Assembly (NCBI GenBank): GCA_031425455.1
Contig: JANPJJ010000158.1
Coordinates: forward strand, 1-13,785
Source: Sandaracinobacteroides sp031425455
Lineage (GTDB): Bacteria > Pseudomonadota > Alphaproteobacteria > Sphingomonadales > Sphingomonadaceae
Direction: 5' to 3'
DNA: 13,785 bases
The notes beneath the pieces are model-generated. The model saw only the letters and a list, made by a program, of their open reading frames with translations. It was not told the origin of the DNA and made no database searches. The position numbers and the translations under genes are program-made. Below are positions 6,850 to 13,131 of this stretch, piece after piece. How positions within the stretch are numbered: position 1 is the stretch's first letter; the number at the start of each line of letters is the position of its first letter.

Positions 6850-6863
6850 GCACCGGCCCGCAC
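6850..6863 (+). repeat. 14-nt partial copy of the palindromic element found at 7949-8028
   Basis: GCACCGGCCCGCAC here is identical to 7953-7966, the outer arm of the large inverted repeat downstream of moaA, and is inverted at 8011-8024. The two sites flank moaA. The remaining 62 bases up to the moaA start show a run of C and T (CCCCTCCCCTTTTCC) but no clear promoter. Confidence 0.4.
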
Positions 6864-6925
6864 GCCAGTGGAACAGACAACCCCTCCCCTTTTCCTGCTT
6901 TGTGCATCAAGGGCCACAAGCCTAC

Positions 6926-7933
6926 ATGTGCATTATGGCAACACGGCCCCTCATCGACCAGTTCGGGCGGCGCATCAGCTATGTGCGCCTGTCCGTCACC
7001 GATCGCTGCGACTTCCGCTGCAGCTATTGCATGCCACTCGACATGGAGTTCCTGCCGAAGAAGGACGTGCTGACGCTGGAGGAGCTGGACCAGGTCGCGT
7101 CCGCCTTCGTCGCGCGCGGTGTGACCCGGCTGCGCCTGACGGGCGGCGAGCCGCTGGTCAGGAAGGGCTTTCTGGAGCTGGTAGACCGCTTGTCGCGGCA
7201 TCTGGGCCAAGGCCTCGATGAGCTGACGCTGACCACCAACGGCAGCCAGCTGGCGCGCTTCGCCGAGCCGCTGTTCGCAGCCGGAATGCGGCGGGTGAAC
7301 GTGAGCCTGGACACGCTGGACCCCGGCCTGTTCCGCACCATCACGAGGCTGGGCGAGCTGGCGCCGGTGCTGGAGGGCATCGCGGCGGCGAAGGCGGCGG
7401 GCCTTGCCGTGAAGATCAACATGGTCGCGCTGAAGGGCCTGAACGAGGAGGAGATCCCGGGGATGGTCGCCTGGACCGCCGGGCAGGGCTTCGACCTCAC
7501 CTTCATCGAGACCATGCCGCTGGGCCTGATCGAGGAGGATCGCACCGACCGCTACCTGCCGCTCGATGCAGTCCGCGCGAAGCTGGCCGGGTCCTTCACG
7601 CTGACGCCGCTGGCGGAGCGCACCGGTGGCCCGGCGCGTTACGTGCGCGTTGCGGAAACCGGCCAGAAGCTGGGTTTCATCACGCCGCTCACGCACAATT
7701 TCTGCGAGAGCTGCAACCGCGTCCGGGTGACGGCGACCGGCACGCTGTTCATGTGTCTGGGCCAGGAAGATCGGGTGGAACTGCGCGACCTGCTTCGCGG
7801 CGGCGGTGCGCAAGCGCTGGACGAAGCGCTGGACCTTGCGATGCGGCTGAAACCCAAAGGACATGACTTCCTGATCGAGCGGCGCGCTGCTGACCCCGCC
7901 GTCTCCCGCCATATGTCGATGACCGGCGGCTGA
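6926..7933 (+). CDS. moaA: GTP 3',8-cyclase MoaA (molybdenum cofactor synthesis)
   Basis: A 335-residue radical S-adenosylmethionine enzyme that rearranges GTP to 3',8-cyclo-GTP, which MoaC then converts to cyclic pyranopterin monophosphate, the first step to molybdopterin. The N-terminal iron-sulfur motif is TDRCDFRCSYC with Cys28, Cys32 and Cys35 (CX3CX2C). The SAM-binding LTGGEPLVR is at 71-79. The second cluster, which holds GTP, uses Cys260, Cys263 and Cys277 (FCESCNRVRV...LFMC). The C-terminus ends in the Gly-Gly pair (334-335) needed for activity in the family. ATG 6926 has a distant AAGGG; ATG 6935 (starting MATRPL) is equally possible and removes three residues. No other molybdopterin genes are in the window. 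Confidence 0.96.
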   Translation: MCIMATRPLIDQFGRRISYVRLSVTDRCDFRCSYCMPLDMEFLPKKDVLTLEELDQVASAFVARGVTRLRLTGGEPLVRKGFLELVDRLSRHLGQGLDELTLTTNGSQLARFAEPLFAAGMRRVNVSLDTLDPGLFRTITRLGELAPVLEGIAAAKAAGLAVKINMVALKGLNEEEIPGMVAWTAGQGFDLTFIETMPLGLIEEDRTDRYLPLDAVRAKLAGSFTLTPLAERTGGPARYVRVAETGQKLGFITPLTHNFCESCNRVRVTATGTLFMCLGQEDRVELRDLLRGGGAQALDEALDLAMRLKPKGHDFLIERRAADPAVSRHMSMTGG

Positions 7934-7948
7934 TCTGTGTTACCTTTA

Positions 7949-8028
7949 GACGGCACCGGCCCGCACCCCCACCCGGCCACCCATAGAATACACTGCCGTT
8001 GGTTGGCCGGGTGCGGGCCGGTGCCGTC
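7949..8028. repeat. Large imperfect palindrome between moaA and the NAD kinase gene
   Basis: An 18-bp arm (7949-7966, GACGGCACCGGCCCGCAC) is perfectly inverted at 8011-8028. Inside it, after a six-base bulge (7967-7972), CCGGCCA (7973-7979) pairs with TGGCCGG (8004-8010). The result is 25 base pairs closing a 24-base loop (7980-8003) that contains the AT-rich TAGAATACACT. It fills most of the intergenic space. No T-tract follows, so it is more like a repetitive extragenic palindrome or a miniature inverted-repeat element than a terminator, although it could stop or protect the moaA transcript. Confidence 0.75.
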
Positions 8029-8079
8029 GCCAATGAAGTCGGCAAACAAATAATGCGGGGCGAGAACAAGCTGGGGGGC

Positions 8080-8853
8080 ATGTTCACGCCCAAGCTCGGC
8101 CTGCTGGTTTCCAACACCCCGCAGGCGGAGCTTGCGGCCGAGGAAGTCCGCGCGGTGCATGATTTCGTGTCGCTGGCGCTCGCCGACGCGGTGGTGGCGA
8201 TCGGCGGCGACGGCTTCCTGCTGGCCGTGCTGCACCAGGTGCTGAACGCCCCGGCGCCCAAGCCTGTGTTCGGCATGAACCGCGGTACCGTCGGTTTCCT
8301 GATGAACGACTACCGCGCCGACGGTCTGCAGGACCGGGTGCGCGACGCGACCAGTTTTTTCCTGTCGCCGCTGACGATGGAGGCGACCACCGCCGGCGGC
8401 GAGACTGTCGTCTCGCCTGCCATCAACGAAGTCTCGCTGCTGCGCGAAACCCGCCAGGCTGCCAAGATCGAGATCATGATCGACGGCAGGGTCCGGCTCG
8501 ACGAGCTGGCCTGCGACGGGGTGATGGTCTCCACGCCGGCTGGCTCCACCGCCTATAACCTGTCGGCCGGTGGCCCGATCCTGCCGCTGGATTGCGACCT
8601 GCTGGCCTTGACGGCGCTGAGCCCGTTCCGGCCGCGCCGCTGGAAAGGTGCGCTGGTGCCGAACCGAAGCGTGGTCGAGTTCCGCATATTGGAAGCCGGC
8701 CGTCGCCCGGTCAGCGCGGTGGCCGACCAGGTGGAAGTCCGCGACGTGGTGCATGTGAAGATCACCAGCAACCTGACGCACCGGCTCGAGCTGCTGTTCG
8801 ATCCGGACTATGCGCTGGACGACCGCATCGTGATGGAACAGTTCCTGAGCTGA
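8080..8853 (+). CDS. nadK: NAD kinase
   Basis: A 257-residue enzyme that phosphorylates NAD to NADP, the only known route to NADP in bacteria. The diagnostic motif VAIGGDGFLL is at about 39-48, with the catalytic GGDG at 42-45. Other family blocks are GMNRGTVGFLMN (65-76), INEVSLLR (116-123), CDGVMVSTPAGSTAYNLSAGGP (145-166) and ALSPFRPRRW. The protein is shorter than the roughly 290-300 residue enteric enzymes, as is usual for alphaproteobacterial forms. ATG 8080 is chosen because GGGGGG lies just upstream and the family's first beta strand starts immediately after it (KLGLLVSNTPQAE). An in-frame ATG at 8053 would add nine residues. It lies downstream of a large palindrome and 24 bp upstream of the esterase gene. 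Confidence 0.94.
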   Translation: MFTPKLGLLVSNTPQAELAAEEVRAVHDFVSLALADAVVAIGGDGFLLAVLHQVLNAPAPKPVFGMNRGTVGFLMNDYRADGLQDRVRDATSFFLSPLTMEATTAGGETVVSPAINEVSLLRETRQAAKIEIMIDGRVRLDELACDGVMVSTPAGSTAYNLSAGGPILPLDCDLLALTALSPFRPRRWKGALVPNRSVVEFRILEAGRRPVSAVADQVEVRDVVHVKITSNLTHRLELLFDPDYALDDRIVMEQFLS

Positions 8854-8877
8854 ACGATAAAAGGGGGAGCCGACAAG

Positions 8878-9813
8878 ATGCCTTATGTTCGAGACGATGT
8901 GGCCCAGGTGCTCGGAATGCTGGCCCAGGCGCCGGGCCCGCAGATGCACGAGGTGGATGCGCCCACCGCCCGGCAGATGATGCTGGCGATGGGAAGCCTG
9001 ATGGAAAAGGCCGCCCCGGCGCTGCACCGCCGGGAAGACATCACGATCCCAGGGCCGGGCGGGGCGATACCGTTGCGCATCTACCAGGCCTCGGCGCCGG
9101 CTGGTAACGGTGGCGGCCCGGCGCCGGTGATCACCTTCTTCCATGGCGGCGGCTGGGTGATCGGCGACCTGGACACGCACGACCCGGCCTGTGCCGAAAT
9201 CGCGGCCCATTCGGGGATGACCGTGGTGTCGATCGATTACCGGCTGGCGCCGGAAGCGACCTTCCCCGCCGCCACCGAGGATTGCCTGGCGGCGGTGCGC
9301 TGGATTGCCCAGTCGCCCCCAGAGCTCGGCCATCCGGTGACCGGCCAGGTGCTGGCGGGCGATTCGGCCGGCGGCAATCTGGCCGCCGCGATCGCGCGCG
9401 AAACGGCGAAACAGGTGAAGCTGCTGGCGCAATGGCTGATCTATCCCGGCGTCGACATGTCGGCCTCGACCGGATCGATGGAGGAATTCGCCGAAGGCTA
9501 TCTGCTGACGGCGCAGGGCATGGCCTGGTTCATGGCGCATTATGCGCCGGACCCGGACCACCCCTGGGCCAGCCCGCTTCGCGCCACGGAATGGGATGGG
9601 CTGCCACCTGCCCTCGTCTTCACTTGCGGGCTGGATCCGCTGCGCGACCAGGGCCGCGCCTATGCCGCCAAGCTGATCGAAACCGGGCACCGGGTGATGT
9701 TTCGGGAAGCCAAGGGCCAGATTCACGGCAGCCTGAACTGCCGCGGCGCGATCCCGTCGGCGCAACAGGACCTGATCGACCAGATCGGCGACCTGAAGGC
9801 GCTTCTCGCGTGA
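8878..9813 (+). CDS. Alpha/beta hydrolase, HSL-like (family IV) esterase
   Basis: A 311-residue carboxylesterase of the hormone-sensitive-lipase-like group, which hydrolyses short acyl esters. The oxyanion motif HGGGWVIGD is at 89-97, and the nucleophile Ser163 sits in LAGDSAGGN. The candidate acid is Asp253 in CGLDPLRDQG, and His283 in GQIHGSLN completes the triad. DYRLAPEATFPAATED (120-135) is a typical family block. No signal peptide is seen, so it is probably cytoplasmic; the natural substrate is unknown. A strong ribosome binding site (AGGGGGAG) lies about 10 bases before ATG 8878. The gene is 24 bp behind nadK, and its stop overlaps the rppH start by four bases (GTGA), suggesting one transcript. 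Confidence 0.93.
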   Translation: MPYVRDDVAQVLGMLAQAPGPQMHEVDAPTARQMMLAMGSLMEKAAPALHRREDITIPGPGGAIPLRIYQASAPAGNGGGPAPVITFFHGGGWVIGDLDTHDPACAEIAAHSGMTVVSIDYRLAPEATFPAATEDCLAAVRWIAQSPPELGHPVTGQVLAGDSAGGNLAAAIARETAKQVKLLAQWLIYPGVDMSASTGSMEEFAEGYLLTAQGMAWFMAHYAPDPDHPWASPLRATEWDGLPPALVFTCGLDPLRDQGRAYAAKLIETGHRVMFREAKGQIHGSLNCRGAIPSAQQDLIDQIGDLKALLA

Positions 9814-10310
9814 GCGAACCCGGCAACCCCGTTCGGACGAGCGACCTGCCGTATCGGGCGGGGGTGGGCATCATGCTGGTGAATGCCGAGGGCCGGGTGT
9901 TCGTGGGCCAGCGCTTCGACAGCGTGGTGGAGGCCTGGCAGATGCCCCAGGGCGGGATCGACGAAGGGGAGGACCCCTATGCGGCGGCGCTGCGCGAGCT
10001 GGAGGAAGAAACCGGGGTGCAGCCGCACCTGACCGAGCCGATTGCCGAGACCGACGGCTGGCTGACCTATGACCTGCCGCCCGAACTGGTCGGTACGATC
10101 TGGAAAGGTCGATATCGCGGCCAGCGGCAGAAATGGTATGCGCTGCGCTTCCTGGGCACCGATGCGGACGTGAACCTGGAAGCGCACCCCGGCCACGCCG
10201 AGTTTAAGGCGTGGCAATGGGCCCGGATCGACGAGCTGGCCGACCGCATCGTGCCGTTCAAGCAGGCGCTGTACGCCGAGCTGGTCAGCCAGTTGGCCGG
10301 GCATTTCTGA
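9810..10310 (+). CDS. rppH: RNA pyrophosphohydrolase RppH (Nudix hydrolase)
   Basis: A 166-residue Nudix enzyme that removes pyrophosphate from triphosphorylated (or diphosphorylated) mRNA 5' ends, which starts RNase E-dependent decay. The Nudix box is complete at residues 48-70: GGIDEGEDPYAAAL then RELEEETGV, with the metal-binding REXXEE glutamates. The block LPYRAGVGIMLVNAEGRVFVGQR before it and AWQMPQGG are typical of RppH/NudH, as are the Trp/Tyr-rich WLTYDLPPEL and YRGQRQKWYALRF. The start is GTG 9810, inside the esterase stop codon (GTGA), so expression is probably coupled to that gene. The frame is open further upstream only as an overlap within the esterase gene. Confidence 0.94.
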   Translation: MSEPGNPVRTSDLPYRAGVGIMLVNAEGRVFVGQRFDSVVEAWQMPQGGIDEGEDPYAAALRELEEETGVQPHLTEPIAETDGWLTYDLPPELVGTIWKGRYRGQRQKWYALRFLGTDADVNLEAHPGHAEFKAWQWARIDELADRIVPFKQALYAELVSQLAGHF

Positions 10311-10321
10311 GGCAGGCCCGA

Positions 10322-10339
10322 TGCCGGAAGCTGCCGGAA
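10322..10339 (+). repeat. Direct repeat TGCCGGAA with 10-bp period upstream of the PEPxxWA gene
   Basis: TGCCGGAA occurs at 10322-10329 and 10332-10339, spaced exactly one helical turn apart, soon after the rppH stop and about 120 bases before the next start. A TTAACA hexamer (10344-10349) follows but has no matching -10 at 16-18 bases. The repeat could be an activator site; the evidence is only its spacing. No sigma-54 (GG-N10-GC) pattern was found in this gap. Confidence 0.25.
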
Positions 10340-10455
10340 ACAGTTAACATCAAGTCACAGTCAGCCGACCGGGTGCCGTGTACAGGGGCACCAACAAAGA
10401 AGTGCTGCGCCGGCCTGCCGTACCGTCAGCACATAGGGTCGGAGCACGGAATATC

Positions 10456-11121
10456 ATGACACGCATCCTCGCTGGCCTCGCGGTTTTCGCGGCCGCGGTC
10501 GGCAGCCCTGCCGCCGCCGTCACCGTCATCCAGCAGACCGTCGCCATCCCCACGGTCGCAGCGCCCGGCGCCAGCAGCATCGCCTTCAGCCAGTTCGATG
10601 CGTCGCTCGGCACCCTGGTCGGGATTACGCTGTCGTTCGAGGCCAGCTCGTCCACCACGATCAACTTCGCCAACAACACCCCATCGACCCGCAACTGGAC
10701 GATCACGCCGGGCAGCAGCATCGCCGTTTCCGGCAACGGCTTTGCCCTGTCTGATGCGGAAAACGGCCCGGCAACCGCCTTCAGCCTAGCGCCCCGCTTC
10801 GCCCCTTCGAAGCCGCGCCTGGGCAGCGCGACCTTCGTCGGCAGCTATGCCGACAGCGACAGCCTGGCAACGGGCTTCCTGCCCTATGTCGGCACCGGCA
10901 CGATCAGCTTCGCGGTGGCGCGGCTGGCGAATTTCGCCGTGGTCGGCGGCGGCGGCGCCTCCACGATCGGCGCGACGCCGATCGGCGGCACGGCGACGCT
11001 GAGCTACTCCTACGACGTGCCCATTGACTCTGTGCCCGAGCCTGCGAGCTGGGCGATGCTGATCGCAGGCTTCGGCCTGGTGGGCGCCGCTGCGCGGCGC
11101 CGGCTTGCCATCCCGGCTTAG
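10456..11121 (+). CDS. Secreted PEPxxWA-CTERM sorting-signal protein
   Basis: A 221-residue exported protein. An N-terminal signal peptide is clear (MTRILAGLAVFAAAVGSPAAA, cleavage expected near residue 21). The mature part is rich in Ser, Thr, Gly and Ala, with a beta-strand-like pattern and few charges. FDASLGTLVGITLSF (47-61) and YVGTGTISF (144-152) resemble the choice-of-anchor E type surface domain; that match is from memory and tentative. The C-terminus is a standard sorting signal: VPEPASWAM (193-201), a hydrophobic helix (to about 213) and RRR (214-216). Such proteins are processed by an exosortase, which is not in this window. ATG 10456 directly precedes the signal peptide and has GGAG/CGGAA upstream. 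Its TAG stop overlaps the thiSG stop on the other strand. Confidence 0.88.
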   Translation: MTRILAGLAVFAAAVGSPAAAVTVIQQTVAIPTVAAPGASSIAFSQFDASLGTLVGITLSFEASSSTTINFANNTPSTRNWTITPGSSIAVSGNGFALSDAENGPATAFSLAPRFAPSKPRLGSATFVGSYADSDSLATGFLPYVGTGTISFAVARLANFAVVGGGGASTIGATPIGGTATLSYSYDVPIDSVPEPASWAMLIAGFGLVGAAARRRLAIPA

Positions 11122-12119
11122 ATCAGTCCCGCCAGCGGCGATGAAGGGTCGGCATAGCGCCGGACCCCCATGCGCCCGGCCAGATAGGCGTTGCGGCCGG
11201 CTTCCACGGCCGACTTCATCGCACGTGCCATCCGGATCGGGTCCTTCGCTTCGGCGATTGCGGTGTTCATCAGCACACCGTCGCAGCCCAGCTCCATTGC
11301 GATCGCAGCATCGCTTGCCGTCCCCACGCCGGCGTCCACCAGCACCGGCACTCGGGCCTGCTCCACGATCAGCCGAATCGTGATCCGGTTCTGGATGCCC
11401 AGGCCCGAACCGATTGGGGCGCCCAAGGGCATGATCGCGCAGGCGCCGGCCTCTTCCAGCCGCTTCGCCACGACGGGGTCGTCGGTCGTGTAGACCATCA
11501 CGTCAAACCCCTCCTTCACCAGCACTTCGGTCGCGCGCAGAGTCTCTACCACATCCGGGTAGAGCGTCTTCTGGTCGGCCAGCACCTCCAGCTTCACCAG
11601 CGTCCAGCCGCCGGCCTCGCGCGCCAGCCGGAGCGTGCGCAGGGCATCGTCAGCCGTGAAACAGCCGGCGGTATTCGGCAGGTAGGTGATCCTGGCCGGG
11701 TCGATGAAGTCGGTCAGCAACGGCTGCGACCGGTCGGTCAGGTTCACCCGTCTGACGGCCACCGTCACGATTTCCGCGCCCGACGCCTGGACCGCGGCTG
11801 CGTTCAGTGCATAGTCCTTGTATTTGCCGGTACCCACGATCAATCTGGAGTTGAAGGTGCGGCCCGCGACCGTCCAGCTGTCGTCCTGGCGCTCGCCGTC
11901 CCCGCCGCCGACATCACCGCCGCCGACGAAGTGTACGATCTCCAGGGCGTCGCCCTCCGCCAACGGGGTCGCCTCCCAGCTGCTTTTCGGCGCGATTTCG
12001 CGGTTTCGCTCCACCGCCACACGGCCTGCAGGCAAGGCCAGCGCCGCCACCAGGCCAGCAATCGTGGTTCCGGCGGCGATTGCGCGCCGCTCTCCGTTCA
12101 GCATGATGGCGATTTCCAT
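11118..12119 (-). CDS. thiSG: Bifunctional sulfur carrier ThiS - thiazole synthase ThiG fusion
   Basis: A 333-residue fusion for the thiazole half of thiamine. Residues 1-68 are ThiS, the ubiquitin-like sulfur carrier (MEIAIMLNGERRAI...LEIVHFVGGG). About 82-333 are ThiG, which condenses deoxyxylulose phosphate, dehydroglycine or iminoglycine and ThiS-bound sulfur into the thiazole. ThiG landmarks are LIVGTGKYKD (93-102), TYLPNTAGCFTA (145-156), the Schiff-base Lys176 in LVKLEVLAD, and the phosphate-binding MPLGAPIGSGLGI plus LVDAGVG and GVLMNTAIA. The ThiS tail is internal and doubled as VGGGDVGGGD, so it has no free C-terminal Gly-Gly as it stands. A near-perfect AGGAGG precedes the ATG by six bases. 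It diverges from aroQ with 48 bp between them. Confidence 0.95.
   Translation of the reverse strand: MEIAIMLNGERRAIAAGTTIAGLVAALALPAGRVAVERNREIAPKSSWEATPLAEGDALEIVHFVGGGDVGGGDGERQDDSWTVAGRTFNSRLIVGTGKYKDYALNAAAVQASGAEIVTVAVRRVNLTDRSQPLLTDFIDPARITYLPNTAGCFTADDALRTLRLAREAGGWTLVKLEVLADQKTLYPDVVETLRATEVLVKEGFDVMVYTTDDPVVAKRLEEAGACAIMPLGAPIGSGLGIQNRITIRLIVEQARVPVLVDAGVGTASDAAIAMELGCDGVLMNTAIAEAKDPIRMARAMKSAVEAGRNAYLAGRMGVRRYADPSSPLAGLI
11898..11927 (-). repeat. 15-bp tandem duplication in the ThiS tail/linker
   Basis: Two adjacent 15-base units (11913-11927 and 11898-11912 on the minus strand) agree at 13 of 15 positions and encode VGGGD twice. The duplication copies the Gly-Gly tail of ThiS into the linker to ThiG. 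It could reflect simple slippage in GC-rich DNA that was tolerated as a flexible linker. Confidence 0.55.
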
Positions 12120-12167
12120 AGCCGCCTCCTATAACCGCCGCGCAACCACCCGCAACAGGAGCGTGAC
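12120..12167. promoter_or_regulatory. 48-bp divergent gap between thiSG and aroQ
   Basis: The gap contains the ribosome binding sites of both genes (AGGAGG towards thiSG, AGGAG towards aroQ). TATAAC at 12130-12135 is a five-of-six match to a -10 hexamer in the aroQ direction, but the matching -35 position would be inside thiSG and is poor (TGGCGA). Any promoters must overlap the coding starts. No thiamine-pyrophosphate riboswitch can fit ahead of thiSG here. Confidence 0.3.
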
Positions 12168-12623
12168 ATGGCGGATCTGGTGATGGTGCTGAACGGCCCC
12201 AACCTCAACCTGCTGGGCAGTCGCGAGCCCGAAATCTATGGCTCGACCACGCTCGACGACATCGCCGCCCTGCTCGTTGAACAGGGCCAGTCGCTGGGGA
12301 TCGAGGTGGACTGCCGCCAGTCCAACCATGAAGGTCATCTGATCGACTGGCTGCACGAGGCGGGCGGGCGGGGCGCGCTTGCCGTGATCCTGAACGCCGG
12401 CGCCTATACCCACACGTCCGTTGCGCTGCGCGACGCGGTGAAATCGATCGGGGTGCCCGTGATCGAGGTGCATTTGTCGAACCCCGCAGCCCGCGAGAGC
12501 TTTCGCCACCGGAGCCATGTGGCGCCGGTCGCCGCCGGGGTGATCCAGGGCTTCGGCGCACACGGCTATGCCCTGGCGCTGGACGCGGCCGCCCGGATGC
12601 GGCAAAGCGCGGCCCAGCGATAA
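12168..12623 (+). CDS. aroQ: Type II 3-dehydroquinate dehydratase
   Basis: A 151-residue cytosolic enzyme that dehydrates 3-dehydroquinate to 3-dehydroshikimate, the third step of the shikimate pathway. It is the small dodecameric type II form. Visible family blocks are VLNGPNLNLLGSREPEIYG (8-25) with the catalytic Tyr24, RQSNHEGHLIDWLHEA (50-65), LNAGAYTHTSVALRDA (75-90), the catalytic His102 in EVHLSNPAARE, and Arg113 in SFRHRS. Length is normal. AGGAG lies seven bases before ATG 12168. accB follows after 18 bp, an arrangement (aroQ-accB-accC) seen in many bacteria, so the three are probably co-transcribed although the pathways differ. Confidence 0.97.
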   Translation: MADLVMVLNGPNLNLLGSREPEIYGSTTLDDIAALLVEQGQSLGIEVDCRQSNHEGHLIDWLHEAGGRGALAVILNAGAYTHTSVALRDAVKSIGVPVIEVHLSNPAARESFRHRSHVAPVAAGVIQGFGAHGYALALDAAARMRQSAAQR

Positions 12624-12641
12624 CGATATAAGGGGACCCTG

Positions 12642-13118
12642 ATGGCAGCTTCGAAGTCGGGAGACGGCGACAAGATGCGGGTCGAGCTGGAGCTGGTGCG
12701 CCAGCTTGCCACCCTGCTGGACGAAACCAGCCTGACCGAGATCGAAGTGCACGACGGCGACCGTACGGTGCGCGTCGCGCGCCAGGGCGCCCCGGCCGCG
12801 GCTCCCGTCCATTCGGCGGCACCGCAAGTGGCCCAATCCGCCGCGCCCGCCGCCGCGCCGGCCGCCCCGACGCTTGCAGACCATCCCGGCACCGTGAAAT
12901 CGCCGATGGTGGGCACCGCCTATCTTTCGGCAGAGCCCGGCGCCGCCAACTTCGTGGCCGAGGGTGCCAGTGTGAAGGAGGGCGACACGCTCTTGATCGT
13001 CGAGGCGATGAAGGTGATGAACCCGATCACCGCGCCAAAGGGAGGCCGTGTGAAGGCCATTCTCGTCGGCAACGAACAGCCGGTCGAGTATGACCAGCCG
13101 CTCGTCATCATCGAATAG
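12642..13118 (+). CDS. accB: Biotin carboxyl carrier protein of acetyl-CoA carboxylase
   Basis: A 158-residue carrier subunit of acetyl-CoA carboxylase, which makes malonyl-CoA for fatty-acid synthesis. The N-terminal part (VELELVRQLATLLDETSLTEIEV) is the usual dimerisation segment. A Pro/Ala linker follows (about 48-77), and the biotinyl domain occupies about 82-158. The biotin-accepting Lys124 is in the motif EAMKVMN, and the thumb region is seen at YLSAEPGAANFVAEG (94-108). Length is typical. AAGGGGA precedes ATG 12642 by about six bases. It lies 18 bp behind aroQ and 13 bp ahead of accC, its functional partner. Confidence 0.96.
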   Translation: MAASKSGDGDKMRVELELVRQLATLLDETSLTEIEVHDGDRTVRVARQGAPAAAPVHSAAPQVAQSAAPAAAPAAPTLADHPGTVKSPMVGTAYLSAEPGAANFVAEGASVKEGDTLLIVEAMKVMNPITAPKGGRVKAILVGNEQPVEYDQPLVIIE

Positions 13119-13131
13119 CGGCCCCACCTTC

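Noticed and set aside
5052..6917. A 621-codon open frame on the minus strand opposite the DUF2459 and oxidoreductase genes
   Set aside because: Same reasons: it is the mirror of codon bias in GC-rich genes and spans three plus-strand genes with family motifs.
7980..8003. Promoter in the loop of the palindrome (TAGAAT as -10)
   Set aside because: The hexamer is a good match, but no -35-like sequence lies 16-18 bases upstream.
7639..9765. A 708-codon open frame on the minus strand opposite moaA, nadK and the esterase
   Set aside because: It crosses three genes with clear catalytic motifs on the plus strand, passes through the palindromic element, and its translation is low-complexity His/Arg/Gln-rich sequence with no family signature.
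12120..12167. Thiamine-pyrophosphate riboswitch upstream of thiSG
   Set aside because: The leader is only 48 bp before the divergent aroQ start and contains no THI-box-like CTGAGA; there is no room for the aptamer.
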